Assembly (NCBI RefSeq): GCF_029227915.1
Contig: NC_079882.1
Location: 6,696,001-6,760,000, forward strand
DNA from: Hydractinia symbiolongicarpus
Lineage: Eukaryota; Cnidaria; Hydrozoa; Anthoathecata; Hydractiniidae
DNA length: 64,000 nucleotides
Reading direction: 5' to 3'
Part shown: one piece after another, positions 24,901 to 37,018 of the stretch
Layout of the letters: each line of letters starts with the position of its first letter
How positions within the stretch are numbered: the first letter of the stretch is position 1
Notes under the pieces: model-generated
Database searches by the model: none
What the model was told of the DNA's origin: nothing
The model's input: the letters and a program-made list of their open reading frames with translations, nothing else
Translations under genes and position numbers: made by a program

Positions 24901-27900
24901 AGGCTGTGTTGATACATCAACATAACAGCCTCACCCACATACTGCTGGATACCCGAGTATGCTTGCTGGAAAGCGTCTGCTGGCATACCAGGCATTCCAG
25001 CCATTGAAACAGCTGTGGCTGGATTAGCCATAGCAGCACTTTGATTAAGAGAAGTCACACCTGCTAAAGATGACATGTTATTCAGCCCACTGTTCAAACC
25101 AGCACCTAAACGAGGTGAGAATAACTTTCAAGTTGAACAAAACATAATTTGCAAGCTCATCACACAAACTAGTTCACATCTACGTTGTAAACAAAAGGCA
25201 GTAAGGAAAAACGTTTACTATCCTTGCCCAAGTTTAAAATAGATGATTATAACTATAGTTCTTGCATTATAAAGCCTAGATTTTAAAAATATGATTTCAG
25301 AAAAGTATTTTTTTAATAACAAAAAAGCAATGGGGTTTGCTGCCAGGAGGCAATATAATACAACAATCTAGGAAACTTTACAGCTTGGCACAAAGTCGAA
25401 TTAGTTTAATTCAATGAATCAGCCAGTCTTTTTTATATTTTATAGCAACATCAAGATCATATAACATGTTTAAAATATTTTATACAAAATGTAAGTGAAA
25501 CAAACAAATGCAACTTTTTATGAAAACTGAAGATTTACAGAACTAAGTGAAATTCTCTTAATTCAACACAAAAAATGGTCAAAGGATAAGAATCTGGTTC
25601 AATAACCAAATTATTTAATGAAAGATAAAAAAATAGTACAATGGTAGTTCTTTTTGTTGAGTTTTGCAAAAAGTACTGGATGGATGGAAATTGAAAATCA
25701 AACAATTTTCCCTCACAAAGCATCCTAGCGATCTATAAAATAACAGTTTGCAACCCTCAATTTGTAAACTGCATGATGGCATTAGTGACAGATTCTGCAA
25801 AAAAATTTTGTCAATTAATAAAAAAAAAATTCTGAAACTCTATTAAATGTTATGAATAAGGAGAATTCACAAATGCACTCCCATACGCAAAATATCCAAC
25901 ATTAAAGCATATTTTAAAATATTATACAAGAATACTACAAGCATTTAGAAAAGTTATTGGAAAATTACCAGCCATAGTTTGAATTGTAGAGTAACTGTTA
26001 GGTAATTGTTGTGCAACACTTCCAGTTGAAGAAAACAGTGATGAATTGGCTTGCTGCATTTGGTGTTGTGGAGTTTGTAAACTTTGAGCTTGCTGCATTT
26101 GAGAATGTTGTTGCTGCTGGGTAGCCATTGCAGCCACAATTGCACCCATTGAACCAGGAACAGCAGCTGAGTTCATAGCATGATTTCCACTGGCTAACCC
26201 AGTAAGTCCTGCACCAGGCATTGCCATTTGAGACAGCAACTAAACAATTTAGAAAAATAATAAAGAGTAAAAGTGAAAATAAGAATCTGTTTAACATCAG
26301 GGTGGAAACTGCAATATAACCATGCATTTTTTAAAATGTGTACAGTACATTTTTGTTCTAAGCCTTGTAAAGACACAAGGTAAAATCTGTGATTACTTTG
26401 TAATTACAGCAATATGTAAGGAACATTTTAAAGCAAGGCCCAAAAATAAATCTTCAAATTCAACATTTGAAAATATTTCTATGTGTTCTCAGATGGGGGT
26501 AACACAAAATAGTTCACAAATATATGACATAAGAAATTTATTTTAATCAAACAAAATGTAATAGTATTGGCTGAATTAATTATTCTTTTTTACTTTCAGG
26601 GTGTCACTCAGAAATGTAAAATAAGGGCCACTAAATCTTAAATGAGGATTTCATCAAGGTGGTCTTAGGTATAATTGAAATCTTATTCCTTCACAACTTG
26701 CATAAAATGGGCTATAAGTCCCATATTTTGTAGTGGATATAATTAGCTCCTGTAATAAATTGTGAAATTTGGGGTAAATTTCAATTGGGAAATAGCTGTT
26801 GACAGCTACTGAGAATGCTGGATTACCCTTGACTTTAATGCCAAGCATTAATGTATTCAGGCTTCATCCAGTGAAAGATAAGATTATACCTGTTGATAGT
26901 ATGCATTGTGTTGCATCTGTTGTAAATTTGCAGTGGAAGAGCCTATCCCCGCTGGTGCAATTGTACCAGGCATACCAAACTGTCCCATTGTCATGCCTAG
27001 ACCAACAAGGTTTGTTGCCATGGCTTGCATGCGTTTTTGTAACTTATCCTTTTCTGTATCTGCAACTTTAACAACAACTGGAGAAGAGCATCCCTACAAC
27101 AAAAACAAGAACAACTAAAAAGAAAGTGTAAAAGCATGTACTTTAATATTTTTAACATGCAACAGGGTCTCAAGTATGCACACATACATGGGTGTGCCAA
27201 ATATAAAAAAAATGGAAAGAATGAAGGGTTCGAATTAGCAGGTTGCAATTCGCAATTTGGGAATCAAAATGCATTCTTTGCGAATCATTCTACAAAGGAA
27301 ATGTTAAAATTATGGATCCTATTTCTTTATCAATCGTTTGTTTCACCTACTTCAATTGCTGCAACAAATTAACAATTATCAAGGGATCAATGGCAAGTGG
27401 CCAACAGTGTTTCCAGACAATTGCAAAAAGGGTTTTCTTCTCTATAGTCAACTGACTTTATATTTCTAATTCGAACCCTGCCTTGAATGAATAAAATATA
27501 TGTATTAACCTAATACAATATAAGCATTTAAGTATACACACACACACACTTCAGTAATCTCTAGTTTGGCAGTATTTACCAAACTTGTGAAGTTATAACA
27601 TACCTCCATAGTCTGTGAATTGTGCATATGCTTAATACAATTTTGTGCTTGGAGTCTGTTTGAATACTTGACGAAGGCACATCCTGTTAGTAAATACAGA
27701 GAGAATTTTAAAAAAAGAAGGTACACATTTAAATATTATAATGTGATGAACAAGCGGGTTTTTCTAGGCTACATGTCAACAGCTGTCATCATCAACAGGC
27801 AATGATAGAAATCTTTTTTTATTATTATTAGGGGTCGTCTACAAATTTCGTATGATATTTTATACGAATATATACGAATTTAATTGCTTTTAATTCGTAT

Positions 27901-30900
27901 AAAAATCGTATACAATTCGTATAGTGTTAAATAGTTATACGATTTTTAAAAAATCTAATACGAATTTTATACGATTTTCATACGAATTGTCATACGAATT
28001 ATATTCTCTTTTATACGATTTTCATACGAATTGTCATACGAATTATATTCTCTTTCATACGAATTGTCATTCGAATTATATTCTCTTTTATACGAATTTT
28101 CATACGAATTATATTTCGTTTTTACACTTTTAAAAGGCGATCTAACAAAAACATTTCTATCGCCGTTTTTCGTTTTTAAACTTTTAAAATGCGATCTAAA
28201 AAAACATTTCTATCGCCGTGTTTCGTTTTTAAACTTTTTAAAATGCGATCTAAAAAAACATTTCTATCGCCGTTTTTCGTTTTTCAACTTTTAACATGCG
28301 ATCTAAAAAAACATTTCTATCGCCGTTTTTCGTTTTAAAACTTTTGAAAATGCGATCTAAAAAACACTTCTATCGCCGTGTTTCGTTTTTAAACTTTTTA
28401 AAATGCGATCTAAAAAAACATTTCTATCGCCGTTTTTCGTTTTTCAACTTTTAACATGCGATCTAAAAAAACATTTCTATCGCCGTTTTTCGTTTTTCAA
28501 CTTTTAACGTGCGATCTAAAAAAAAACATTTCTATCGCCGTTTTTCGTTTTAAAACTTTTGAAAATGCGATCTAAAAAAAACATTTCTATCGCCGTTTTT
28601 CGTTTTTCAACTTTTAACATGCGATCTAAAAAAACATTTCTATCGCCGTTTTTCGTTTTTAAACTTTTGAAAATGCGATCTAAAAAAAACATTTCTATCG
28701 CCGTTTTTCGTTTTTCAACTTTTAACATGCGATCTAAAAAAAACATTTCTATCGCCGTTTTTCGTTTTAAAACTTTTAAAATGCGATCTAAAAAAACATT
28801 TCTATCGCCGTTTTTCGTTTTTAAACTTTTAAAATGCGATCTAAAAAATATTTTATTTTGAAACTCATATACGAATTTAATACAATGTCAAACGATTTTC
28901 TTTTTTTTAAAACCATACGCATCTAATTAAAATCTCATACAAATTTTTTGTTAAACTCGTACAAATTTAACTCATACGAATTTAATTTAAAACTCATACG
29001 AATTTAATTTAAAACTCATACGAATTTAATTTAAAACTCATACGAATTTTATACGAATTTAAAAAAATTTCATACGAATTTAATTACTGTATGGCAAAAG
29101 AAAATTCGTATAGCATATACGAATTTTTTTTATACGAATTGCTACGAATTTTGTAGATGACCCCTTATTAGTTGAGGGCTGAGCAGATAAGGGATAATGT
29201 TTTTAAAGCTTATGATCAGATAAGGGGTAATATTTTTAAAGTTATATAAATTCAATTACTATATTGATTTGGCAATCTTACCCCTGCTAGTACCATCAGC
29301 ATTTCTAAGGACAGTTAATTCTTCAATTGTACCATATGGAGAAAACATTACTCTTAAATCGTCCTCGCTCATTTTCTTTGAAAGCATACCAATAAATAGT
29401 TTTCTATCTTCAGTTTTTGTTTCAGATTCAGCGGGTTTTACCTGAAGTGGGTGATTACACTAAAAAGGTAACAAAATGATCTATTAGCATTGAAAAACAT
29501 CATTATTAATATATATCATAATTAAATCAATTTAAAAATCTTAAGTTTTCTTAAAATCTGTGTATATATACAACTATTCATAAAAAAATAGTCCTACAAA
29601 GTAATTCGATTGCATTATCTTAGCTTTAATAAGGTGGTAACCCTTTAAAAAATCAGAATTTTTTTTACATAATAAGTTACGAAAGGTTATTTTCAGACTA
29701 TACATCCATTTTTTCTGTTATAACACACTTGTAACGATTTTATAGCTAAAATACTATTATCTTTCACCAAAAATATTCAGCCTCAACAATTCCTCTTTAA
29801 ATTAAAATCATGTATAATTAATTAGTTCTGCCGAATATACTTTAAGTCTACGCGCTTGCGAAATTGTACAGAAAGAAATGACGTAATTATTAAAACAAAT
29901 GTTTATAACAACAAAGATAGCGCATTATGTAGAAATTTAAGACGATCTTTATTATGCTACACTGCATGAGCTTTAACTTTCGATAGCATTTTTGTTTTAC
30001 TTAAAAATTTTCACACATGCTTGGTGAACCATATATTTTTCTTTTAACAGCGTTCGATGCAGCAGGAGATGTTAACAAAGAATCTTTTGAAAAAAACAAA
30101 AGGATATTGTTAAAAAAATATGAATGAACAAAAAAAACTCCCACACCGTTTTAACAAGGTTAACACAAGGTTCATTTAAAAACAGAAGCTGATGAAAAAT
30201 AACAAGATTGTAAAAAGTTGGAGCTCATAGAAGCCGATTTTTTTTCTTGTTTATGATACATTTTTAAATAGAAATTTCTGCTGACTTAGCAATTTTGGTA
30301 TTAAGTTAGAATCTATTAGGGCCTATATTTCTAGAAAATAGTAAAAAAAAAATGGTATGAATAAAACACTGAGTAAATAATTCAGTTATTTGGACAGCTA
30401 AAAAAGGGTTACTGCCACCTTAAATATAAGCACACCTCTAGGAGCTATTTTATTCAACAAGCAGTTTTTTGGGAGATAGAAGCCACACACATTCAAGAGG
30501 GTAGGGCACACCCTATGTATACTTGAGATATCTTTAAAACCATAAGAATTTTCGGAACACACAACAATAAAAAACTTCCACTGGTTTTTTGAGCATTATC
30601 ACATACCCCTGGAAGTGTCTTTTTTTCATGTAATTCTTTTTGAGCCATTGTAGCTGCAACTTTTAGGTAATATGTCAGGAATGCACATCCTAAAAAGATA
30701 TCAAACATTTCTATACAACATTCACAGCTAAAAACACAAGCACTAATTTACCAATGACAACTTTATGCAAACCTGTAAAATATTAAAAAGGTTTAAAGGC
30801 TTTTGTGATAAAAATTTACTGATTCTATAAAGAACCATTTGACTTATCTCTAAATACTTCTTTTACATATATAACTATTACTGAGAAAACAATATATTTA

Positions 30901-32758
30901 CCTGATTTCCCCTAAATTTTATTTTTTAACTGAAAGATCTAGTTTATTAAAAAATATATTCTGGTTACAGAGTTTATGCTTTAATCAATGATAGGCCACG
31001 ATTTTATATGGATTGTATATCTTTTTAAATAAAATCCAACAATGTTTAAATATATATAAAAGCTTTTTGATAGATACTTTCAAAAAATGATAGCGCGCAC
31101 ACAAGATCAAAATTCTCCTACATTGGACAATGGTAAAGATAGTTTGTTAAAGTCCAGGCCTCTTCATTTTTTGCTGATGACTCTATAACTTGAGATCTCA
31201 TGTCGGTTTGCAATCACATCTTGTGAGTAAAGATTTTTGTTGCAAACCAAGTTGCAGATCCTGGGTTATTGGAAATAATTTAGGAGGCCTGGGGCGAAAA
31301 AAACAAGCGTCATTTTGGCAAAAAAATTTCCGTTAACCAATTCACTTTTATAATATCTATGCATTGATAAAGTTTGAATGCATATCCCTTAACAAGTCTG
31401 AAAATGTCAAAAAATGTCAAAATTTGCTATTAGTTAAACATGATATAATTTATGCAGCATAAAACACTAAATTCTTATGAATATCTTGAGAAAAAAGGTG
31501 CTATTTAAAAAAAATTAAAAAGACTTGTTAGCCAATTTTTTAAGCTCTATAATGTAAGTTTAACATCATTTTCTAACTCAGGTTCACTTTAACCAATGTT
31601 TTTTTTGACAGATTATAAATGAAATATGCTAATGTTTAGACTTGTATTTTTATTTGCAAATCAAAAATGTAGTAATTGTTTTGTATTTATATGTGGATTA
31701 AAACTGTTTCTATTAATGATAGTATAAGTTTAAAAATTAGTTCCATAATTTTGGTCTGACATATTTAGAAAATTCCTACAAAAGTAACCTAACCCTAACA
31801 GATGTGATTACAATGCAGGCCTATCAATAAGGAGAGAGCAAGAGCCTTTGCTCACGCAAAAGCTTGCCCAATTCTGAGAAATGAGAAACTAGCTGAGCTA
31901 TTAATTGCTCCCCCAATTACAAAAAATGTTTTTCTGGCTGACCAATATCAATACATCTCACATGGAAATCAATGTTCTCTTTCTTATTACTTACAGTAAA
32001 AAAGAACCGAAATATATAAAAATAATAAATAAAATAGGTAAAAAAGACTATGATAAAATATGCTTTGTAAGCGTATTCTATTTATTCAGATTGCTTGCCC
32101 AGTTAAAATTATTGTAACCTTGGGGGAGCGTATTATTGCTCAGGTGTTATTTTCTTATTGATGGGCCTGCTGCAATGCATTGTTTTTATGGTTGACCTAC
32201 GCAATTGTCATGTAGGTTAATTTAATTAAAAAATTAAAAATAGAGGGGATCTTCTGAAGTCATACCAGAAAAAAAAACAAAGTATAGCTATTGTTTCAGT
32301 TAATTCTTTAAATATTCAAAGGAATAAAAAGTAAAATAACAAATTTTGCTGCTATATCGTGTACCACTTATTCCACATTTAGCTAGCAGTTTTCGGTGAA
32401 TGTATGACATATTAATTAGATTTTAGCTTAAAATTAAATAAAATATGTCAGTTGAAATAATATACGATATAGAGTATACGTAATTAGCTAGCCCACAAAA
32501 AATCCTACATCTGGCAATTTTTTATCAGCTGATCAAGTAGGTGTTATAAATTGTGTATTTCTACCATTTACCTTTATGTTGTCCTGTATATTTATCATGT
32601 AATATTACTAAGTCATGTATTTCGCCATATGGTTCAAATATTGGTCGAAGTTCCTTCTCTGTCCAATTTCGAGGAACTTGCCCTATAAAAAGTTTGCAAG
32701 CTTCTGGTTCTCTGATATTGTGATTTCCTATACCGTTCGTACTCATATCTAGTGTCAT
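21905..32758 (-). CDS. CELF/Bruno-like RNA-binding protein (10 exons)
   Basis: CELF proteins bind GU-rich RNA and control alternative splicing, mRNA decay and translation. Ten minus-strand exons join in frame to 502 aa: 32758-32572, 30689-30607, 29459-29282, 27683-27604, 27093-26890, 26239-25969, 25105-24935, 23755-23693, 23606-23463, 22032-21905. RRM1 (about 20-100) starts [16 protein letters not shown] and runs into [14 protein letters not shown]2 (about 110-185) starts [17 protein letters not shown]. The linker is rich in Q, M, S and A, and contains [23 protein letters not shown]3 (about 413-502) has [28 protein letters not shown] and the hallmark C-terminus [16 protein letters not shown]. 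The layout of two close N-terminal RRMs, a divergent linker and a C-terminal RRM, and the length, match CELF1/2. I cannot say which paralogue. The ATG at 32758 precedes RRM1 by 21 residues; an in-frame ATG lies four codons on, and alternative 5' exons are possible. Confidence 0.94.
22323..22375. repeat. Short palindromic dispersed repeat, copy 1
   Basis: The sequence gaaatagccgtttaacggct followed by attgagaacgctggatta has a palindromic core, agccgtttaacggct. A diverged copy is at 26787-26840 in another intron of the same gene. Confidence 0.5.
23010..23340 (+). mobile_element. tRNA-derived SINE, copy 2
   Basis: The copy has an A-box-like tagcttagcgg at about 23028 and a body matching the SINE at 1595-1940, with ctaagccatggccc, ggaaataatag and gtatatcc in the same order. 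The B box has decayed. It lies antisense in the last CELF intron, and its tail is reduced to catctatcaa. Confidence 0.75.
23866..23890. repeat. Perfect 10-bp stem, 5-nt loop hairpin
   Basis: The arms tgttgtcacc and ggtgacaaca are exact reverse complements around gttaa. It lies in a CELF intron between the exons at 23755 and 24935. It could form a pre-mRNA stem-loop or be the core of a tiny transposon copy. Confidence 0.7.
26787..26840. repeat. Short palindromic dispersed repeat, copy 2
   Basis: The sequence gaaatagctgttgacagct followed by actgagaatgctggatta aligns with the copy at 22323 and keeps the weak palindrome. Confidence 0.5.
27831..29164. mobile_element. 1.33-kb non-autonomous foldback transposon
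   Basis: The termini are inverted repeats that match at 20 of 22 positions: the left starts ggggtcgtctacaaatttcg and the right, reversed, starts ggggtcatctacaaaattcg. The insert is bounded by ttatta on both sides (27825-27830 and 29165-29170), a likely 6-bp target-site duplication. Both arms are full of tacgaattt/aaattcgta motifs, so they can fold back on each other. The centre is the 54-bp minisatellite at 28113-28855. There is no transposase frame. It sits in the CELF intron between the exons ending at 29282 and starting at 27683. I cannot assign a superfamily. Confidence 0.85.
28113..28855. repeat. ~54-bp minisatellite inside the foldback element
   Basis: Thirteen units contain atgcgatctaaaaaaacatt followed by tctatcgccg and tttttcgttttt. 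Units are mostly 52-56 bp, close to a multiple of three, so repetitive frames stay open on both strands (for example repeated [12 protein letters not shown]). These frames are by-products of the repeat. Confidence 0.92.
31815..32171. mobile_element. MITE-like inverted-repeat element in CELF intron 1
   Basis: The left end has caggcctatcaataagg and the right end, reversed, has caggcccatcaataag. Subterminal gagcaataa/gctccccca motifs occur on both sides in opposite orientation. There is no coding content. The exact termini are uncertain. Confidence 0.6.
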
Positions 32759-32759
32759 A

Positions 32760-33525
32760 ATATAACAAAGTTCGTTACTATTTCAAATTTCATGCGTAAA
32801 AAAGTTTCTAATATAAAAATGTTGCCCCTTCTTCTGACTTTGTATATTTATAAAAGCAATATGTATGATTGCCCGAAAGGTATTTTGTTTTCGACACGCC
32901 GACTGAGCAAATTCTTTTTTCTTGAGTAATGGGGTAAAGTGCGTGCAAAAGCGGCAAAGATAACTTCGAAAAGAACATCCAAGCTAATTATTACAGAGAA
33001 ATAAAAGACTGAATAAAAAGCGTATAATATTATTATCTCCATAATATTGTACGTAAGTCCAGACATCAACACTCGCATAGAATTGATATAATTTACTGAC
33101 TGACATTTTTTTAAAATAATACATAACTGGAGATACAATAAGTAACAACTTTACTTTAATCTCAGTTATTTAAAAAATGTAAAAAGAATTGGTAAAAAAC
33201 TGGGTGAGAAGAAAATTAAAAAACTACCTGATTTAATTATAAAAGTCTGTGTTTTATGAACCAGAAAAAATAATAATGGCGCAGTTGTTGCAGTGAATTT
33301 GCAAGGAACTCTCTTCTTAGCAGTACACATTAAGTACATATCAGTCATATTCTTTTTTATTATTATATATATGAAGATATAAAATGAGACAATTATCATA
33401 GATAAAATTATGAGTTCAGCCATGGGAATCTAAATATTAGCGATTAGCTTTCTTATACTCTGGGAAAATAAAAGGGACTTGTTTTCATAGATTCTACACC
33501 ACCGTCAACTGCTGCTCCTAATTCT
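32760..33525. other. Upstream of CELF first coding exon, no gene seen
   Basis: This stretch presumably includes the CELF 5' UTR and promoter or a first intron. I see no supported exon or repeat. Confidence 0.4.
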
Positions 33526-33529
33526 TAAT

Positions 33530-33850
33530 TTTCTTCACTTAAAAGATCCTTTAATTTCTTTATGACTTTCAGTACTTCGCAAGCATATTTCCTGTGTACA
33601 ATTTTGGCAATAATAATATTGTTATTTCCAGCAATGCATGAAAATCTCTTTAATTCAACTCGACACCAACCTTTTGGAAAAACATTACTTTCACTATTGC
33701 TGACAATTTCTATGCATTTTCTCCTGGAATTCTCTAATGTTCCTGTGCATATAGTTCACATTCCACCACTTCAATTCGCTTTTCTTCATTGCCAATCTCG
33801 TAATTTCCATTATTATTTTTCGTTTTATTGACAGATGATTCCTCTTTGAT
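33530..33850 (-). pseudogene. Coding-like fragment of unknown identity
   Basis: Minus-strand frames read ESSVNKTKNNNGNYEIGNE and VVECELYAQEH, then after a stop and frame change VFPKGWCRVELKRFSC and NIIIAKIVHRKYACEVLKV. The composition looks protein-like, with cysteines and hydrophobic strands, but the frame is broken. I do not recognise the family. It may be a transposon gene fragment. Confidence 0.3.
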
Positions 33851-33854
33851 TTAG

Positions 33855-34157
33855 TGGCCTTCGAAAATTCTTTTCGGGTCCCGTTTAGCGGGATATCGTC
33901 GCAAAAATTTGACCCCCTTCCCCCCTCTTTTAGCCGATTTCCGTTTCTGAAATACACACATTCGGGCGTGTTTTGTAGATAAAAGTTATCAGAATGACAT
34001 GAAGAATTATGCTCACGAACAACGAATATTTTTCAGACCACAAACAAATTTTTGAAATTTCTCAATCCTTAGCGGATTTTATTTCCAAACTTCAGACCCC
34101 CTCCCCCTTAGCGGCGATATCCCGCTAACGGGGCCCCAAAAAAATTTTTAAGGGCCC
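33855..34157. mobile_element. ~300-bp MITE with long inverted repeats
   Basis: The left arm reads gggtcccgtttagcgggata and the right arm, reversed, reads gggccccgttagcgggatat. Homology runs on both sides of this core and includes cgaaaattctttt against taaaaattttttt and a shared gaccccctccccc tract. The arms span about 70 bp and enclose about 160 bp of non-coding sequence. Confidence 0.8.
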
Positions 34158-34832
34158 CTTAAGATATTGCTTTCAGAGCTTTCTTGTTAACATTTTTTTC
34201 CCTAAAAAAAGCTTTATTACTGTAAATCTTGTTGAGAAAGACTTAGATAATTTCTTCTTGTAACACCTAGCTAGTTATATTATTTTGGTTATATGATTTT
34301 TTGTTTGACCTTCACTGCTAGCTAAACGAGGTTGTTGATAAGCCGCATACGTCGTAAAAAGTGCAGTCGTTTTTTTGGCGAGTTTGGCGTTTTGAAAAAA
34401 ATACAAGTATTTGGGCATAGTTAATAGAAATAACACTGGTTCTGAAGATCAAGAATAATCTATTCAATTATATTATTATTACGCATATTTGAATTTAAAG
34501 GGACATGATAATGCACAACTCATTTGCCGCGCATAAAACTTCAGTTAAAAACACATGAATTTGTTAAAATTTTGTTGTTTTATTTTAAAAAATATCTATA
34601 CAGTTTTAAAATAAATCTAAAAACCATTAATAAAATAATTTTTTACATAAAACATTAAAAATATTTACGTATAAATAATGGTCTTCAAATAAATGTTTTA
34701 CAGGTAGAAAGTTAGTGTTTAGTTGGAATAGGAAGCCACCATAAGAACGAAAGTTTCGATACAGGTAACCATGTTATAAAAAGGTAAAGTAATAAATTGA
34801 TCAAAACAATTCTGCAAAACTTAACACACAAG

Positions 34833-35434
34833 ATGCCAGGTGTAAATTGTAGTGTATTTTGGTGCAGTATGTGTAGAAGAACAAAAGGCATTGGTATTTT
34901 TAGAATTCCTGCAGAACATGTTCAAAAAGAGTGGCGTCAACGGTGGCTGTCTGAAATAACCAAAACTAGAGTTGTAGATGAGAACTTTAAAAAACAAATA
35001 GCTAATAATAATAATGTTTATGCATGTGAAAAACATTTTCATAAAGAAGACATTGAAATATGTAAGTATCCTTTCTATACTGCTTTAGGTTTTTTTAGAT
35101 TCTTAGGCTAAAATGTTCTTAATTTGTTCTTAACTATTCTAAATAAATCTTTTAAAAAATGTCTCTTATAGTTGTTGGGGCAAAGATGACGAAGAAGAAA
35201 TTAAAACATGGTGCTATCCCAACATTAAACATGCCTGTAAGAAGGTTCAGTAAACAAGTTACCCCAAGACCACCAAGAAAGACTTTGAGTACTCCTACAA
35301 CTATTAGCCCTTATTACAAAAATCTTAAAGATTTAAACACACACATTAAAAACTTAAAATCCTTGAATGGTTGGGAGACATTTTTATTACTACATTTAAA
35401 AGGTTTACACAACCCTGGAGTGAGCCATACTTAG
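34833..35434 (+). CDS. THAP-domain protein, probably frameshifted
   Basis: The THAP domain is a C2CH zinc-binding DNA-binding fold shared with P-element transposases. Exon 1 (34833-35061) has the ordered residues: an N-terminal MPG with Cys, FWC and MCRR, then IFRIP, the W of WRQRW, and YACEKHF. Exon 2 (35172-35434) gives KLKHGAIPTLNMP, the usual end of a THAP region. Together 163 aa. The last 20 residues look out of frame: in a neighbouring frame from about 35370 the sequence reads FTQPWSEPYLEVCIDDGLGF and stops at 35511, which looks more protein-like. A 1-nt indel near 35370-35400 is likely, either real decay or an assembly error. The 3' end converges on a zinc-finger gene on the other strand. 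Confidence 0.75.
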
Positions 35435-35461
35435 AAGTGTGTATTGATGATGGTTTGGGCT

Positions 35462-35959
35462 TCACAATTCAGGCATATAAGTGGTTTTTACCAGAAGTAC
35501 ACTAGTTACTTCATTTTCCACTGCCTTTCTTAAAAGTTTAGTTATAAATTCTTCGTCAACTAGTTCTTTCTTTTGTTCATCTTCCTTCTTAGCCTCAAGC
35601 TCATTATTATTGTGCTTCTTAATACAATGAAGTTTTAATCCACCTTTACTTTTGCACACTTTGTCACATACTTCACAGGGAAAGGTGCCAAGTTCGATCT
35701 TAAATGATAATAATGTCATATTTTTTGTGACATACAAAAAGCTTTCCCTCTCCCTGCCAGCAGCCTAGCTTGTTAGTCCTATATTTTCAATCAAAACAGT
35801 ACAAACAAAACAAAACATTACTTACGTCTTCACATAGATCATTTGAGAATTCATTTATATATTCATCTTCGTTTAAAACTTCAATAATATCTTAAAGTTA
35901 TCCTCAAAAATATCTAAGGATACCAAAACACTATCATTTCCTCCTATATTAGAAGCCAT
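35462..35959 (-). pseudogene. Two-exon C2H2 zinc-finger gene with a frameshift
   Basis: Exon 2 (35698-35462) encodes one C2H2 finger, CEVCDKVCKSKGGLKLHCIK plus a following KH, then an acidic/basic tail. Exon 1 (35959-35826) begins MASNIGGNDSVLVSLDIFED, loses frame after DNFK, and in the next frame continues DIIEVLNEDEYINEF to CED at a GTAAG donor. Joining CED to IELGTFPCEVC is in phase. One missing A near 35894 explains the break. The gene converges on the THAP gene; if that gene is extended in its other frame the two 3' ends overlap. It could be a live gene with a sequencing error or a dead copy. Confidence 0.55.
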
Positions 35960-36539
35960 TTTGAAATGATCGTGCACTATCAAGGTATTTGAGAATCCTT
36001 TGAAGTTTGCCGATCTTCCGAACCAGTGTTTTTTCTATTAACTATGATTCGGAAAAGTGCGGGCGGTTCCAGGGGACAGCCGTCAATTTTATTCGAAAGG
36101 TTGCCCGAACTCGCCCTTTTATATGCGGGCATCAGCACCCTCTTCTAGCTAAAGCATGGGTCTTCACAGCATGTCTTCTTTTATGCAAAAAAGTAATGTG
36201 TTAAAAAATAATACAGAATACCTTTCTTTATAACACATAATGATAATAACCAATCTCAGGGCTTATATAAAAGTATTTTTTTCTTTTATTGGAAATGAAT
36301 ATGTAACAGAAAATATCATACAAAACGATATATTTTGCCTTTTTCTTTCTTTATTTCTAAAATGTATGTCCACGAAAACGTTTTAAAATATTTTTGGACT
36401 CTCTAGATGTTGATTGTTTCTTTTGATAAGCACACTAATGCGACATATCCACGGAAAAACACATGTGGTAAACTTTTAATCAAAATATTGTGTAATAACG
36501 TGATATTAAATTTCCTTTAGCAAATTAGACTTTAAACAG

Positions 36540-36920
36540 AAAAGTTAATTCCTTGATTTGAAGGTGTTTTTTTCACAAGGTTTTCCTTACTTTAGAGACC
36601 ATTTACATGAAACCCAAAGTAAAATAAAATGCGTGGTTTGGAGCATAGCTCAGACAAAAATAAAAAAGATTGAAATTCAACCCGAATTAAAGTATTTGCA
36701 AACAGTTGCACGTTTTAGTGTTGTGTGGAATTTACCATTGGCTTGATTTCTTTGCGGTCTTGTACTGTTGGACACAACTGCCAGAAATAATCTGTATGCC
36801 TGACAGTTTTAAAAAGAATGTAATATAATCACTTTTTGAGTGGAACAAACGGTATTTTTCTATTTTAAAAGCTTTTTATTCAAAATTTAAATTAGGAGGC
36901 TGTTTACATAAAAATTGCCA
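36540..36920. repeat. Dispersed repeat 5' of BORCS5
   Basis: The stretch contains catagctcagacaaaaataa, aagattgaaattcaacc, a cagttgcac core and ctgtatgcctgacag. A diverged copy in the same orientation lies at 37740-38110, and the ctgtcaggcatacaggt part recurs inverted in PPAT intron 1 near 57024. This looks like a non-autonomous transposon family. Confidence 0.65.
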
Positions 36921-37018
36921 TGCATATAGGTTTGATTCGTAGGTTTTGTTGACTGTACAGGCACTGTATATTTTTAATTATATTTTTCAAAATAATTACA
37001 ATTTTTAGGTCAGTTACA

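Noticed and set aside
28516-28861. Repeat-peptide genes on both strands ([12 protein letters not shown] units)
   Set aside because: They arise because the minisatellite unit is close to a multiple of three. Both strands and several frames are open at once.
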